Assembly: GCF_021202945.1 (NCBI RefSeq)
Contig: NZ_JAJOYR010000002.1
Location: 422,112-486,111 of the forward strand
Direction of reading: 5' to 3'
Source: Stenotrophomonas sp. SY1
GTDB taxonomy: Bacteria > Pseudomonadota > Gammaproteobacteria > Xanthomonadales > Xanthomonadaceae
Length of the DNA stretch: 64,000 bases
Shown: in pieces, positions 8,680-18,992 of the stretch
Position numbering within the stretch: the first letter of the stretch is position 1
Layout: each line of letters begins with the position of its first letter
Position numbers and translations under genes: made by a program
Notes under the pieces: model-generated
Seen by the model: the letters and a program-made list of their open reading frames with translations, nothing else
Told to the model about the DNA's origin: nothing
Databases searched by the model: none

Positions 8680-9264
8680 ATGAACCTGCGCCACCTGCTC
8701 CTGCCCGTCATCGCCTGCGTGGCGATGGCTACCACCGCCCACGCCGCGCCACAGGTCAAAGGGCAGCAGCTCACGGTCGGTGCTGCCGACGTGCAGCAGT
8801 ATCTGGATGGCAGCTTCCCGCGCACGCAGAAAGCCCTGGGCGGCTTGTTGGCACTGACCGTCAGCCAACCACGGCTGACCCTTCCGCAGGGCAGCCGCCT
8901 GGACCTGGCTTTCAGCCTGGCCATGGCCGCCGGTGGTTCGTCGATGCCGGTGGGCAACGTCCAGATCAGCAGCGGCCTGCGCTACAACCCGCAGACGCAG
9001 GGCTTCCACCTGGAGCAGCCCACCGTGGACGAGTTCCAGCCGGCGATGGCCGGCGGCGAGCTGGATTCCAGCACCCGCAGCCTGCTCAACAGCTGGCTGG
9101 CCGACTACGCCCGACGCGAGCCGATCTACAAGATCGACCCGGCCATCGCCCAGGTGATGGGCGCGTTGCAGGTGGAGTCGGTGGGCATCGAGAACGGCCG
9201 CATCGCAGTCAACTTCAACAAGAACCTGGGCAGCTTCGTGCCCCAGGGCCTGCTCGGCAACTGA
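8680..9264 (+). CDS. exported DUF1439 protein (YceB-like)
   Basis: 194 residues with a clear Sec signal peptide (MNLRHLLLPVIACVAMATTAHA, cleavage after AHA). The mature part carries the DUF1439 pattern: QQLTVGAADVQQYLDGSFP, then alternating beta-strand stretches and YKIDPAIAQVMGAL near the C-terminus. E. coli YceB is a lipoprotein; here no lipobox cysteine is seen, so the protein is probably periplasmic. Function unknown. Confidence 0.68.
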   Translation: MNLRHLLLPVIACVAMATTAHAAPQVKGQQLTVGAADVQQYLDGSFPRTQKALGGLLALTVSQPRLTLPQGSRLDLAFSLAMAAGGSSMPVGNVQISSGLRYNPQTQGFHLEQPTVDEFQPAMAGGELDSSTRSLLNSWLADYARREPIYKIDPAIAQVMGALQVESVGIENGRIAVNFNKNLGSFVPQGLLGN

Positions 9265-9290
9265 AGCAATCGGCCCACCGTAAACGGAGC

Positions 9291-9312
9291 GAAGGCCGCG
9301 CAAGCGGCCTTC
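9291..9312 (+). terminator. probable terminator hairpin after the DUF1439 gene
   Basis: Nine-base stem GAAGGCCGC / GCGGCCTTC with a GCAA tetraloop, 26 bases after the stop, followed by GTTGT. The U-tract is weak. Confidence 0.6.
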
Positions 9313-9402
9313 GTTGTATGTGCAGGCCGGGATGGAATCCCTGCCGATGGCGCGCCCATCAGCGAGCGGCGGAGACCACAGTTCCCCGATCCCCGCCCAG
9401 GC

Positions 9403-9870
9403 TCAGCGCTTGGGCTGGAGCATTGTGCCGGTGCACTTGGGCGAGCCGCAGCGGCATTCCCAGATCTTCTTCAGGCGCGCGGTGTGGCGCTCGGCCAGGG
9501 TGATGCCGTAGTTGTAGGTCAGTTCCTCGCCCGGCTTGATGTCACGCAGGGCTTCGATGAGCACCTTGTCGGCAGCGCGATCATCGCCTTCGGCCTCGGC
9601 GATCACCGCCTCGCAGTTCGGGTCGCAGCTGTGGTTGATCCAGCGCGCGTCATTGCCCTTGTGGTTGGCATCGATGACGTAATCGTCATTCAGGGTGAAC
9701 AGGAAGGTATGCCCGCTTTCCACATCGCCGGTGTCGTCGGCATCCACTTCGGCGTGGGTACGACGCTTGCCCTTGTACTCGATGACGCGCGCACCTTTCT
9801 TGATGTCTGCCACGGCAAAGACGCCGTTGCCGTGGATGCTGGATTTGCGCGCCTGGATCTTCTTGGGCAT
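9403..9870 (-). CDS. SET-domain protein (putative protein-lysine methyltransferase)
   Basis: A compact 155-residue SET domain that would transfer methyl from S-adenosylmethionine to lysine. Visible motifs: RKSSIHGNGVFAV at the N-terminus, the pseudoknot RWINHSCDPNCEAV, GEELTYNYG with the catalytic tyrosine, and a post-SET zinc cluster CRCGSPKCTG. ATG 9870 is used; the upstream in-frame residues do not resemble the family. Bacterial SET proteins of this size occur in xanthomonads and Chlamydia; the substrate here is unknown. An HU-like protein with a lysine tail is encoded 1.4 kb away, which is only a suggestive coincidence. Confidence 0.85.
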   Translation of the reverse strand: MPKKIQARKSSIHGNGVFAVADIKKGARVIEYKGKRRTHAEVDADDTGDVESGHTFLFTLNDDYVIDANHKGNDARWINHSCDPNCEAVIAEAEGDDRAADKVLIEALRDIKPGEELTYNYGITLAERHTARLKKIWECRCGSPKCTGTMLQPKR

Positions 9871-9974
9871 GTATCTGGCCGGAACTTGAGGGAAGTCAGT
9901 GATTCTCGCCCATAGCGCGGGAAACATGGAACAGGACATGAGGATTGGAAGATCCCCCGCGGGGCCGGCAGGCT

Positions 9975-9986
9975 CCAATTAATTGG
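9975..9986. promoter_or_regulatory. 12-bp perfect palindrome upstream of the SET-domain gene
   Basis: CCAATTAATTGG lies about 105 bases upstream of the SET gene start in the region shared with sufR. It is AT-rich in a GC-rich context and could be an operator. No regulator can be assigned. Confidence 0.3.
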
Positions 9987-10104
9987 TATGAGAAATGCGC
10001 AAGGACAACGACGCAGGCCGCCTCCGATGCGCTTCGTGGTAGCCCGCTCCTCCTCGCCCGTCATTCGTTCACGCCCGATCCCGCCGTTTCCTGAACAGCA
10101 AAAC

Positions 10105-10153
10105 TTGGACCGGAGGCGATCAAAGCGTACAATTTTGGTCCCCTTTGATCGCC
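10105..10153 (+). promoter_or_regulatory. sufR-operon promoter with overlapping inverted repeat
   Basis: TTGGAC (10105-10110) and TACAAT (10128-10133) are 17 bases apart, a good sigma-70 promoter. GGCGATCAAAG (10115-10125) sits in the spacer and its exact inverted copy CTTTGATCGCC (10143-10153) sits at the predicted transcription start. A regulator bound there would block polymerase, and the arms could also pair. GGACC (10107) and GGTCC (10137) add a second, shorter inverted pair. Confidence 0.6.
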
Positions 10154-10163
10154 AGCCGCCGAG

Positions 10164-10613
10164 ATGCTCCGCGTCACCAAGCTCACCGATTACGCCACCG
10201 TCGTCATGACCGTGCTTGCCGCACGGCCAGCCGAAGTGCTGAGCGCGACCGAGCTGGCCGAGGCCGCCGGGCTCGAGCCGCCCACCGTCAGCAAGCTGCT
10301 CAAGCCGCTGGCACAGGCCGGACTGGTGGAAGGCCTGCGCGGCGTGCGCGGCGGCTACCGCCTGACCCGCCCGGCCAACGAGATCACCCTGATCGAGATC
10401 GTCGAGGCAATGGAAGGCCCGCTGGCGATCACCGAATGCAGCCAGGGCCAGAGCCATTGCGGCATCGCCAGCCAATGCGGCGTGCGCGCGAACTGGCGGC
10501 TGATCAACGACGTGGTCGCCGATGCCCTGCGCGGCGTCACCCTTGCCCAGATGCTGCACCCCCTTCCCCTTGCAAGCGAACGCCGGCGCATCAGCGTCGA
10601 CGTCGTGTCCTGA
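10164..10613 (+). CDS. sufR: Rrf2-family SUF operon regulator
   Basis: IscR-like transcription factor that senses Fe-S status and controls the downstream suf genes. 149 residues. Winged-helix region SATELAEAAGLEPPTVSKLLKPLAQAGLVE, wing GVRGGYRL, and three cysteines in the cluster-binding loop (Cys92, Cys99, Cys105), close to the C92/C98/C104 spacing of IscR. It is first in the operon, 18 bases before sufB, downstream of a promoter with an 11-bp inverted repeat, which is consistent with autoregulation. The symbol follows use for gammaproteobacterial SUF regulators and does not imply homology to cyanobacterial SufR. Confidence 0.87.
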   Translation: MLRVTKLTDYATVVMTVLAARPAEVLSATELAEAAGLEPPTVSKLLKPLAQAGLVEGLRGVRGGYRLTRPANEITLIEIVEAMEGPLAITECSQGQSHCGIASQCGVRANWRLINDVVADALRGVTLAQMLHPLPLASERRRISVDVVS

Positions 10614-10631
10614 ACAAACGTAGGCAGCCCG

Positions 10632-12103
<1,472 letters not shown>

Positions 12104-12107
<4 letters not shown>

Positions 12108-12514
12108 GCCGCCTGCCCCTGCTCCTGCTGGCGCTGCTGCCGCTTGCGGCCTCCGCCGCCTCACCCGGCAAGGCCTGCGACAACGCCCGCACCCAGCTGG
12201 AAATCAACGAGTGCGCCGCCCAGGAAGCCAGCGCCGCCGATGCCGAGCTCAACGCGGTGTACCGGCAGGTGATGCAGCAGCTGCAGGGCCAGCCGGTGGC
12301 CGTGGAAAAGCTGCGCGCCGCCCAGCGCCTGTGGATTCCACTGCGCGATGCCGATATCGCCGCGCGCTACCCGGTTGGCAAGGATGAGAACCCGCGTGTG
12401 TTGTACGGCTCGATGTACCCGATGCTGTACTCCGCCGCCAAGGCCGACCTCACCCGGCAGCGCACCCAGTGGCTACGCGCCACCTTCATCGATCGCGCCG
12501 AAGGCGACCTCTGA
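12104..12514 (+). CDS. exported LprI/DUF1311-like protein inserted in the suf operon
   Basis: 136 residues: signal peptide [19 protein letters not shown], then the DUF1311 (lysozyme-inhibitor LprI-like) core with [33 protein letters not shown], holding two cysteines that probably form a disulfide, and [16 protein letters not shown]. It would act in the periplasm. It starts inside the sufB stop codon and ends 36 bases before sufC. An envelope protein inside an otherwise cytoplasmic Fe-S assembly operon is odd. The link may be co-expression under oxidative or host stress; the role is not established. Confidence 0.8.
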
Positions 12515-12550
12515 TCGCCCCGCTCCCTACTTATTGAAGACCGCACCCTC

Positions 12551-13315
12551 ATGCTGAAGATCGAAAACCTCCACGCAAGCATCGGCGACAAGGAAATCCT
12601 CAAGGGCCTGTCGCTGCAAGTGAAGCCCGGTGAAGTACACGCCATCATGGGCCCCAACGGCGCCGGCAAGTCCACGCTGGGCAACGTGCTCGCCGGTCGC
12701 GAAGGCTATGACGTCACCGAAGGCAGCGTGCAGTTTGAAGACGGCGACCTGCTGGAGCTGGCGCCGGAAGAACGCGCTGCTGCCGGCCTGTTCCTGGCCT
12801 TCCAGTACCCGGTGGAAATCCCCGGCGTGAACAACACCTACTTCCTGCGCGCCGCGCTCAACGCACAGCGCAAGGCACGTGGCCAGGAAGAACTGGATTC
12901 GATGCAGTTCCTCAAGCTGGTCCGGCAGAAGCTGGCCGTGCTGCACCTGAAGGACGAGCTGCTGCACCGTGGTGTCAACGAAGGCTTCTCCGGCGGTGAG
13001 AAGAAGCGCAACGAGATCTTCCAGCTGGCCGTGCTGGAGCCGAAGCTGGCGATCCTGGACGAAACCGACTCGGGTCTGGACATCGACGCGCTCAAGAGCG
13101 TGGCCGACGGCGTCAACGCACTGCGCTCGCCGGAGCGCTCGTTCCTGGTCATCACCCACTACCAGCGCCTGCTCGACTACATCAAGCCGGACGTGGTGCA
13201 CGTGCTGGCCGAGGGCCGCATCGTCAAGAGCGGCGGCCCGGAGCTGGCCCTGGAACTGGAAGCGCACGGCTATGACTTCCTGAAGGACCGCGTGGTGCGC
13301 GAGGCGGCCAAGTAA
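12551..13315 (+). CDS. sufC: Fe-S assembly ATPase SufC
   Basis: ABC-type cytoplasmic ATPase that drives conformational change in SufB-SufD. 254 residues. Walker A GPNGAGKST at residues 34-42, signature FSGGEKKRNEI, Walker B LAILDETDSGLDID, and the H-loop VITHYQRLLDYI. The sufD start codon overlaps its stop by one base (TAATG). Confidence 0.97.
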   Translation: MLKIENLHASIGDKEILKGLSLQVKPGEVHAIMGPNGAGKSTLGNVLAGREGYDVTEGSVQFEDGDLLELAPEERAAAGLFLAFQYPVEIPGVNNTYFLRAALNAQRKARGQEELDSMQFLKLVRQKLAVLHLKDELLHRGVNEGFSGGEKKRNEIFQLAVLEPKLAILDETDSGLDIDALKSVADGVNALRSPERSFLVITHYQRLLDYIKPDVVHVLAEGRIVKSGGPELALELEAHGYDFLKDRVVREAAK

Positions 13316-14577
13316 TGAATGCCCTGCTCGACTCACTGGCCGCCGGCTTCTGCGGCAGCAACGAGCGCGCCGAGCTGCTCGAGGCCGCGCTGAAGACCGG
13401 CCTGCCCGCCGCGCGCAACGAAGCGTGGAAGTACACCTCGCTGCGTCAGCTCGAACGCCGCCGCTTCACCGCCGCGCCGCTGCAGGCACCGTCCATCGAC
13501 GCCGCGCTGCTGGCCGACATTCCGGCCCCGCGCCTGGTGTTCGTCAATGGCCGCCCCAGCGACGCCCACAGCGACCTGTCCGGGCTGGATGCCGGCGTGC
13601 AGGTACGCACGCTGTCGGCGGTGAAGGAAAGCGAGCCGGAAGCCACCCGTTTCCTCGGCCGCCGTTTCAACCGTGCCGAGGAAGTCTTCGCCCAGCTCAA
13701 CGCCGCACTCGCCGACGAGGGCGTGCTGGTGCAGGTGGAGGCCGGCACCGGCAGCACCACGCCGCTGCACCTGGTGTTCGTCAGCGCCCCGGACGAAAGC
13801 GACCGCGCCTGGCACCACCGTCATTTCATCGAGCTGCGCCGCGGCGCCACGCTGGGCCTGGTCGAGCACCACCTGCAGGCCGGCGACAGCGCGCACCTGG
13901 ACAACACCCTGGTGCACGTCCACCTGGCGCAGGACGCGGTGCTCTCGCATGCCCGCGTGCAGGCCGACAGCGCCCGCGTCACCTCGCTGCTGCGCACCGA
14001 CGCTGTGCTGGCGCGCGATGCGCAGTACCGCCGCATCGATCTGGAACTGGGCGCGGGCTTGAGCCGCCATGAGCTGAACGTGCGGCTGGAAGGCGACAAC
14101 GCAAAGCTGGTCGCCAACGGCGTGCTGCTGGGCACCGGCCGCCGCCACATCGATACCCGCCTGGGCATCGAGCATATCGCCCGCGACACCAGCGCCGAGC
14201 TGCTGTGGCGTGGCGTTGCGGCCAACCGCAGCCGCGTGGTGTTCCATGGCGGCATCAACATCCGCGAAGGCGCCGACGGTACCGACGCCAACCTGTCCAA
14301 CAAGAACCTGCTGCTGTCCGCCGACGCCGAGATCGATACCCAGCCGACGCTGGTCATCGACGCCGACGAGGTCAAGGCCGCGCATGGCGCGACCGTGGGC
14401 CAGCTCGACGCCAATGCGCTGTTCTACCTGCGCTCGCGCGGCGTGCCGGCCGAACAGGCCCGCGCCATGCTCAGCGCCGCGTTCTGCCATGAGCCGCTGG
14501 CAGCCGTGGACGGGGTCCTCACCGAGAAGCTGGCCCGTCACCTGGACCAGGCACTGCAACAGGCTGGCATGGCATGA
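13315..14577 (+). CDS. sufD: Fe-S assembly protein SufD
   Basis: SufD partner of SufB in the scaffold complex, needed for iron acquisition and cluster assembly. 420 residues. Conserved features: RNEAWKYTSLRQL near the N-terminus and the beta-helix core with KNLLLSADAEIDTQPTLVIDADEVKAAHGATVGQLD, ending FYLRSRGVPAEQARAML. It overlaps sufS by four bases (ATGA). Confidence 0.95.
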   Translation: MNALLDSLAAGFCGSNERAELLEAALKTGLPAARNEAWKYTSLRQLERRRFTAAPLQAPSIDAALLADIPAPRLVFVNGRPSDAHSDLSGLDAGVQVRTLSAVKESEPEATRFLGRRFNRAEEVFAQLNAALADEGVLVQVEAGTGSTTPLHLVFVSAPDESDRAWHHRHFIELRRGATLGLVEHHLQAGDSAHLDNTLVHVHLAQDAVLSHARVQADSARVTSLLRTDAVLARDAQYRRIDLELGAGLSRHELNVRLEGDNAKLVANGVLLGTGRRHIDTRLGIEHIARDTSAELLWRGVAANRSRVVFHGGINIREGADGTDANLSNKNLLLSADAEIDTQPTLVIDADEVKAAHGATVGQLDANALFYLRSRGVPAEQARAMLSAAFCHEPLAAVDGVLTEKLARHLDQALQQAGMA

Positions 14578-15830
14578 ACCTCTCCTCCCCGCGTCCGATC
14601 CATCCCCCGGCCACCGCCCCCGACTGGGAGCGCGTGCGCGCCGATTTCCCGCTGTTGATGCGTGAGGTCAACGGCAAGCCGCTGGTGTATTTCGACAACG
14701 CCAACACCGCGCAGAAGCCGCTGCAGGTGATCGGCGCGGTGGACGAGTTCTACCGCCGCTACAACGCCAACGTCAGCCGCGCGGTGCATGCGCTGGGCAC
14801 CGAGGCCACCGACGCCTACGAAGGCGCACGCACCAAGCTGGCGCGCTTCCTCAACGTACGCAGCGATGAGCTGGTGCTGTGCAGCGGCACCACTTTCGCC
14901 ATCAACCTGGTGGCGTACTCGTGGGCGTTGCCGCGGCTGAAGGCCGGTGACGTGATCCTGGTCTCGCGCATGGAGCACCACGCCAACATCGTGCCGTGGC
15001 AGCTGGTGGCACAGCGTACCGGCGCGACCATCCGTGTGGCCGAGATCAGCCCCGATGGCAGCCTGGACATGGACGCGCTGCACGCGGCAATGACCCCGGA
15101 AGTGAAACTGCTGGCGCTGACCCACGTTTCCAACGTGCTGGGCACCATCAACCCGGTGCGCGAAATCTGCCGTGAAGCGCACAAGCGCGGCATCGTCACC
15201 GTCATCGACGGTTCGCAGGCCGCCCCGCACCTGAGCGTGGACGTGGCGGCCATCGGTTGTGATTTCTATGCGATCACCGGCCACAAGATGTGCGGCCCGA
15301 CCGGCACCGGCGCACTGTGGGCACGCCGCGAGCTGCTGCAGGAAATGCCGCCGTTCATCGGTGGCGGCGAGATGATCAAGGAAGTCAGCTTCGACGGCAC
15401 CGTGTTCAACGATGCCCCGCACAAGTTCGAAGCCGGCACCCCGAACATCGCCGGCTTCATCGGCCTGGGCGTGGCGGTGGACTACCTGGAAGAACTGGGA
15501 CGCAGCCACATCGAAACACGCGAGCAGGAACTGCTGGCCCACTTCACCGAGGAACTGCAGCGCGTCGATGGCGTGCGCATCTTCGGCACCACGCCGCACA
15601 AGGCCGCGGTGGTGTCGTTCCTGGTCGAAGGCGCGCACTCGCACGACCTGGCCACCCTGCTCGACCTGCAGGGCGTGGCAGTCCGCTCCGGCCAGCACTG
15701 CGCGCACCCGCTGCTGCAGTACTACGGCGTCGCCGCCACCTGCCGCGCCTCGCTCGCGTTCTACAACACGCATGAAGAGATCGAATCGTTCATGGCAGCA
15801 TTGAAGAAGGTCCGCGCCCTGCTGGGTTGA
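14574..15830 (+). CDS. sufS: SufS-type cysteine desulfurase
   Basis: PLP enzyme that removes sulfur from cysteine as a persulfide for Fe-S assembly. 418 residues. The PLP lysine is Lys238 in TGHKMCGPTG and the persulfide cysteine is Cys376 in RSGQHCAHP, the short-loop class II arrangement of SufS. No sufE or sufU lies next to it in this window, so the sulfur shuttle partner must be elsewhere or replaced. Confidence 0.95.
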   Translation: MNLSSPRPIHPPATAPDWERVRADFPLLMREVNGKPLVYFDNANTAQKPLQVIGAVDEFYRRYNANVSRAVHALGTEATDAYEGARTKLARFLNVRSDELVLCSGTTFAINLVAYSWALPRLKAGDVILVSRMEHHANIVPWQLVAQRTGATIRVAEISPDGSLDMDALHAAMTPEVKLLALTHVSNVLGTINPVREICREAHKRGIVTVIDGSQAAPHLSVDVAAIGCDFYAITGHKMCGPTGTGALWARRELLQEMPPFIGGGEMIKEVSFDGTVFNDAPHKFEAGTPNIAGFIGLGVAVDYLEELGRSHIETREQELLAHFTEELQRVDGVRIFGTTPHKAAVVSFLVEGAHSHDLATLLDLQGVAVRSGQHCAHPLLQYYGVAATCRASLAFYNTHEEIESFMAALKKVRALLG

Positions 15831-15906
15831 ACGGCGGTACCGGGCGACCATCTTGTCGCCCCTTCGCAACTGTGCCAGCCTCCCGACCGAGCCTCGGGGG
15901 AAGCGC

Positions 15907-18450
15907 ATGAGCGTAAACAAGGAACGGTACTGGGCGCTGGCATGGTTGATGACAACGGTGCTCTGGCCCTGCCTGGCATGGGCCGCGATGGATGTGGTGA
16001 AGCCGGGACAGCTCCCGGCGCTCAAGCCGGACGAAGGCTTTGTGCTGGTCGCCGTGGACAGCAACGTCGACCTGTACCAGGTGCGCGTCAATCGCGACGG
16101 CAAGGTCTGGGGCAGCGGCACCATGACCGACCTGAAAAGCGGCCAGAGCTACCGCCTGTACGTCGCCCCGGTGGGCCGCTACAAATGGCGTGAACTGTCG
16201 CTGGCCTACGGGTTCCGCTACCAACTGGGCAACGACAAGGAATTTGAGTTCGACGTTGCCGCCGGCGCCATTGCCTACCCCGGCGATCTGGTTTTTCGCC
16301 CCACCTCGTTCTGGCGTGCCGATATCCGTCGCTCGAACCGGGGCCTTGCAGCGATCAACTGGCTGCAGCGCAACCATCCGGCGATCTACAGCCAGTACGC
16401 CCTGAACTACTCGGGCCATTACCCGGATCCGTTCCCTGCGTTCTACAAGGACATTGCCGCGTCGCAGACGCCACCGCCGCCGGATCCGACTCCTGCCGGG
16501 ACCGGTGGCGCCGATACGCAGAAGGATGAGGAGCTGGCCAAGCAGGAAGCCGCAGCCGATCCGTGGTGGCGCCATTCCAGGATCATCGCTACCAGCCTCA
16601 ATCCGGCCGGCACGCTGTTGGTGCAACAGGTCCGCCAGGCACCCGGAAAATGGGACCTGGACCTGATCGACCTGCGCAACAGCACCGTCATCCGCCTGGC
16701 CTCGGCCGACATGCCATTGGCGAGCTTGCGCTGGGCCAGTGACCAGACGCTGCTGGTTTCAACCCGCTTGTCCGACGGCACCCATCGCGTTTCGGTGGTG
16801 CGCATGCAAAGCGATGCGCAGGGCAAGCGCTCCTTTTCAACGTATCAGATTCCGATCAACGGCTCGGTGCTGGACCTGCTGCCCAAGCAGCCGGACCACA
16901 TCCTGTTTGCCAGCTACAGCCGCAAAGGCGAGCTGATGGTGCATACGCTGGAGGTGGGCAACAAGGCGGCGGTTGAAGCCTTCCGCCCTCAGTTTCGCGA
17001 GCGCTTGAACAGCGGGCTGTCCGATGACGTCTGGTGGTTGGCCGACGGTGATGGTGCCCTGCGCATGGGCATTGTCCGTCGCGGCGAGGACCACTTCCTG
17101 GTCCGCCGCAACCTGGGGCTTCATGAGGACGTGATGAACCTGTCCGAAGAGAACGATTTCGATCCCATCGGCATTTCTCCGGACGCCTCCAGGATCTACG
17201 CGTTGACCGACAAGGATCGCGCCCAGCGCGATCTCGTGGAGTTCGACGTCGCGACCCGAACCATCACCCGAACCCTGTATACGCAACCCGGTACCGATGT
17301 GCACACGGCACTGTTCGACGAACAACGCAATGTCATCGGCGTGGAGTATTACCGCAGCGGGCAGTTGCTGACGCATTACTTCCAGGAGGCCGATGCGAAG
17401 GTCGCCGCGCAGGTCGCTGCGGCCTTTCCCGGTCGCACGGTCGAGCTGGTGGAACGAAGCCGTGACGCTCACAGCCTGATCCTGCGCGTGGACGCGGCCG
17501 ACATGCCGCCGCAGCTCTACCACCTGGACGTGACAAAAGGCGTGGCAGCACAGGTGGGCGAGTCGTTTCCGTGGCTGGCCGAACGCACGTTCGCTCCCAC
17601 GCATACCCTGCAGTTCACCGCCGCAGATGACCTCAAGGTCGATGCATTCCTGACCCTTCCGGCGGGCGCCGCGCCCAGGCCGCTTGTGGTGTTTCCGCAT
17701 GGCGGCCCGATCGGCGTGGCCGACAGCCTGCACTTCGATCCCGAAGTGCAGTTCTTCGCCTCGCGCGGCTACGCGGTATTGCGGGTGAATTTCCGTGGCT
17801 CTGAAGGCTACGGCCGAGCGTTCCGCGAGGCCGGGCACCGCAATTACGGCAGCGGCATCGAGAATGACATTGATGCCGCGATCAAATTCGCACTCGCCCG
17901 GTATCCGATCGATGAACAACGCATGTGCGTGGTGGGTACCAGTTACGGCGGCTACTCTGCGCTGGTATCGGCGGTGCGCTGGCCTGAGCGGTTTCGCTGT
18001 GCCGTCTCCATTTCCGGGGTCAGTGATCGTCTGCTTTTCTTTACCGCCAGCGACACCGCGCGAAGTGAGAAAGGCCGCCAACTGGCCGAGAAGCTGATGG
18101 GCAACCCCAATGAGGATCTGGCCGCCATGCGCAGCACCTCGCCGTTGTACCAGTACCAGGTGCTGACCACCCCGGTCATGCTGGTACATGGCAAACAGGA
18201 CGCACGCGTGGATTTTGAACACAGCCGACGCATGGCGCGGATGCTGTCACTGGCGGGCAGGCCGGCCAGCGAACTCTACTTTGATGATGAAGGGCATGGC
18301 TTCGACTCGCCGGCCAACAAGACCAGGGCATGGGAGCAGATCGCCAGCTTTCTCGACAGGGCAATGCACAAGCAGCAAGCCGCGGCCGCAACCGGCTCTG
18401 CACAAACCGGCGCCGGCAAAGGCCCGCAGGAAACAGCCGGGCTAGAATGA
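15907..18450 (+). CDS. exported S9-family peptidase (prolyl oligopeptidase-like)
   Basis: Serine peptidase of about 847 residues. The signal peptide YWALAWLMTTVLWPCLAWAA predicts export. An N-terminal domain and a beta-propeller precede a C-terminal alpha/beta-hydrolase with the triad Ser679 (GTSYGGYSA), Asp765 (GKQDARV) and His797 (DEGHGF). ATG 15907 follows GGGGGAAGC and begins the signal peptide; the TTG at 15853 is less likely. It lies between sufS and the GNAT/Rieske pair, and its stop overlaps the GNAT start (ATGA). This large exported peptidase therefore seems to have been inserted into the suf-linked gene string. Substrate unknown; the group is dipeptidyl/acyl-aminoacyl peptidase-like. 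Confidence 0.85.
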   Translation: MSVNKERYWALAWLMTTVLWPCLAWAAMDVVKPGQLPALKPDEGFVLVAVDSNVDLYQVRVNRDGKVWGSGTMTDLKSGQSYRLYVAPVGRYKWRELSLAYGFRYQLGNDKEFEFDVAAGAIAYPGDLVFRPTSFWRADIRRSNRGLAAINWLQRNHPAIYSQYALNYSGHYPDPFPAFYKDIAASQTPPPPDPTPAGTGGADTQKDEELAKQEAAADPWWRHSRIIATSLNPAGTLLVQQVRQAPGKWDLDLIDLRNSTVIRLASADMPLASLRWASDQTLLVSTRLSDGTHRVSVVRMQSDAQGKRSFSTYQIPINGSVLDLLPKQPDHILFASYSRKGELMVHTLEVGNKAAVEAFRPQFRERLNSGLSDDVWWLADGDGALRMGIVRRGEDHFLVRRNLGLHEDVMNLSEENDFDPIGISPDASRIYALTDKDRAQRDLVEFDVATRTITRTLYTQPGTDVHTALFDEQRNVIGVEYYRSGQLLTHYFQEADAKVAAQVAAAFPGRTVELVERSRDAHSLILRVDAADMPPQLYHLDVTKGVAAQVGESFPWLAERTFAPTHTLQFTAADDLKVDAFLTLPAGAAPRPLVVFPHGGPIGVADSLHFDPEVQFFASRGYAVLRVNFRGSEGYGRAFREAGHRNYGSGIENDIDAAIKFALARYPIDEQRMCVVGTSYGGYSALVSAVRWPERFRCAVSISGVSDRLLFFTASDTARSEKGRQLAEKLMGNPNEDLAAMRSTSPLYQYQVLTTPVMLVHGKQDARVDFEHSRRMARMLSLAGRPASELYFDDEGHGFDSPANKTRAWEQIASFLDRAMHKQQAAAATGSAQTGAGKGPQETAGLE

Positions 18451-18992
18451 GCACCATGGACGCCATCACCTACCGCACCGCTACCACCGCCGACATCCCG
18501 GCCCTGATCGAACTGGTCACCTCCGCCTACCGTGGCGACGCCTCGCGCGTGGGCTGGACCACCGAAGCAGACATCCTTGATGGGCAGCGCATTGATGCCG
18601 AAGGCATCCAGGCTGACCTGGAGCGTCCGCGCAGCGTGATTCTGCTGGCCGAACAGGCCGGCCAACTGATGGCCTGCTGCCATGTCGCTGACGAAAATGG
18701 CCATGGCTATTTCGGCATGTTCGCGGTCAACCCCAAGGCACAGGGCGGCGGTGTCGGCAAGCAGATGATGTTGCAGGCCGAACGCCATGTGCTGGAGCAG
18801 TGGCAACTGCCGCTGATCCAGATGACGGTGATCGACTGCCGCGACGAGCTCATCGCTTTCTACGAACGTCGTGGCTATGTCCGCACCGGCATCAAGAAGC
18901 CATTCCCGTACGGCGATGAGCGCTTCGGCATTCCCAAGCGCGATGACCTGCAGTTCGAGGTATTGGAGAAGCCGCTGGGAGCCACCGCATGA
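18447..18992 (+). CDS. GNAT-family N-acetyltransferase
   Basis: Acyl-CoA-dependent acetyltransferase of about 181 residues. The GNAT core is visible: YRTATTADIPALIELV at the start, FAVNPKAQGGGVGKQMM (acetyl-CoA pyrophosphate loop, a Q/G-x-G-x-G variant), and AFYERRGYVRTG near the end. It overlaps both neighbours by four bases, so it is translated with the S9 peptidase and the Rieske gene. The substrate cannot be read from sequence. Confidence 0.87.
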   Translation: MSTMDAITYRTATTADIPALIELVTSAYRGDASRVGWTTEADILDGQRIDAEGIQADLERPRSVILLAEQAGQLMACCHVADENGHGYFGMFAVNPKAQGGGVGKQMMLQAERHVLEQWQLPLIQMTVIDCRDELIAFYERRGYVRTGIKKPFPYGDERFGIPKRDDLQFEVLEKPLGATA

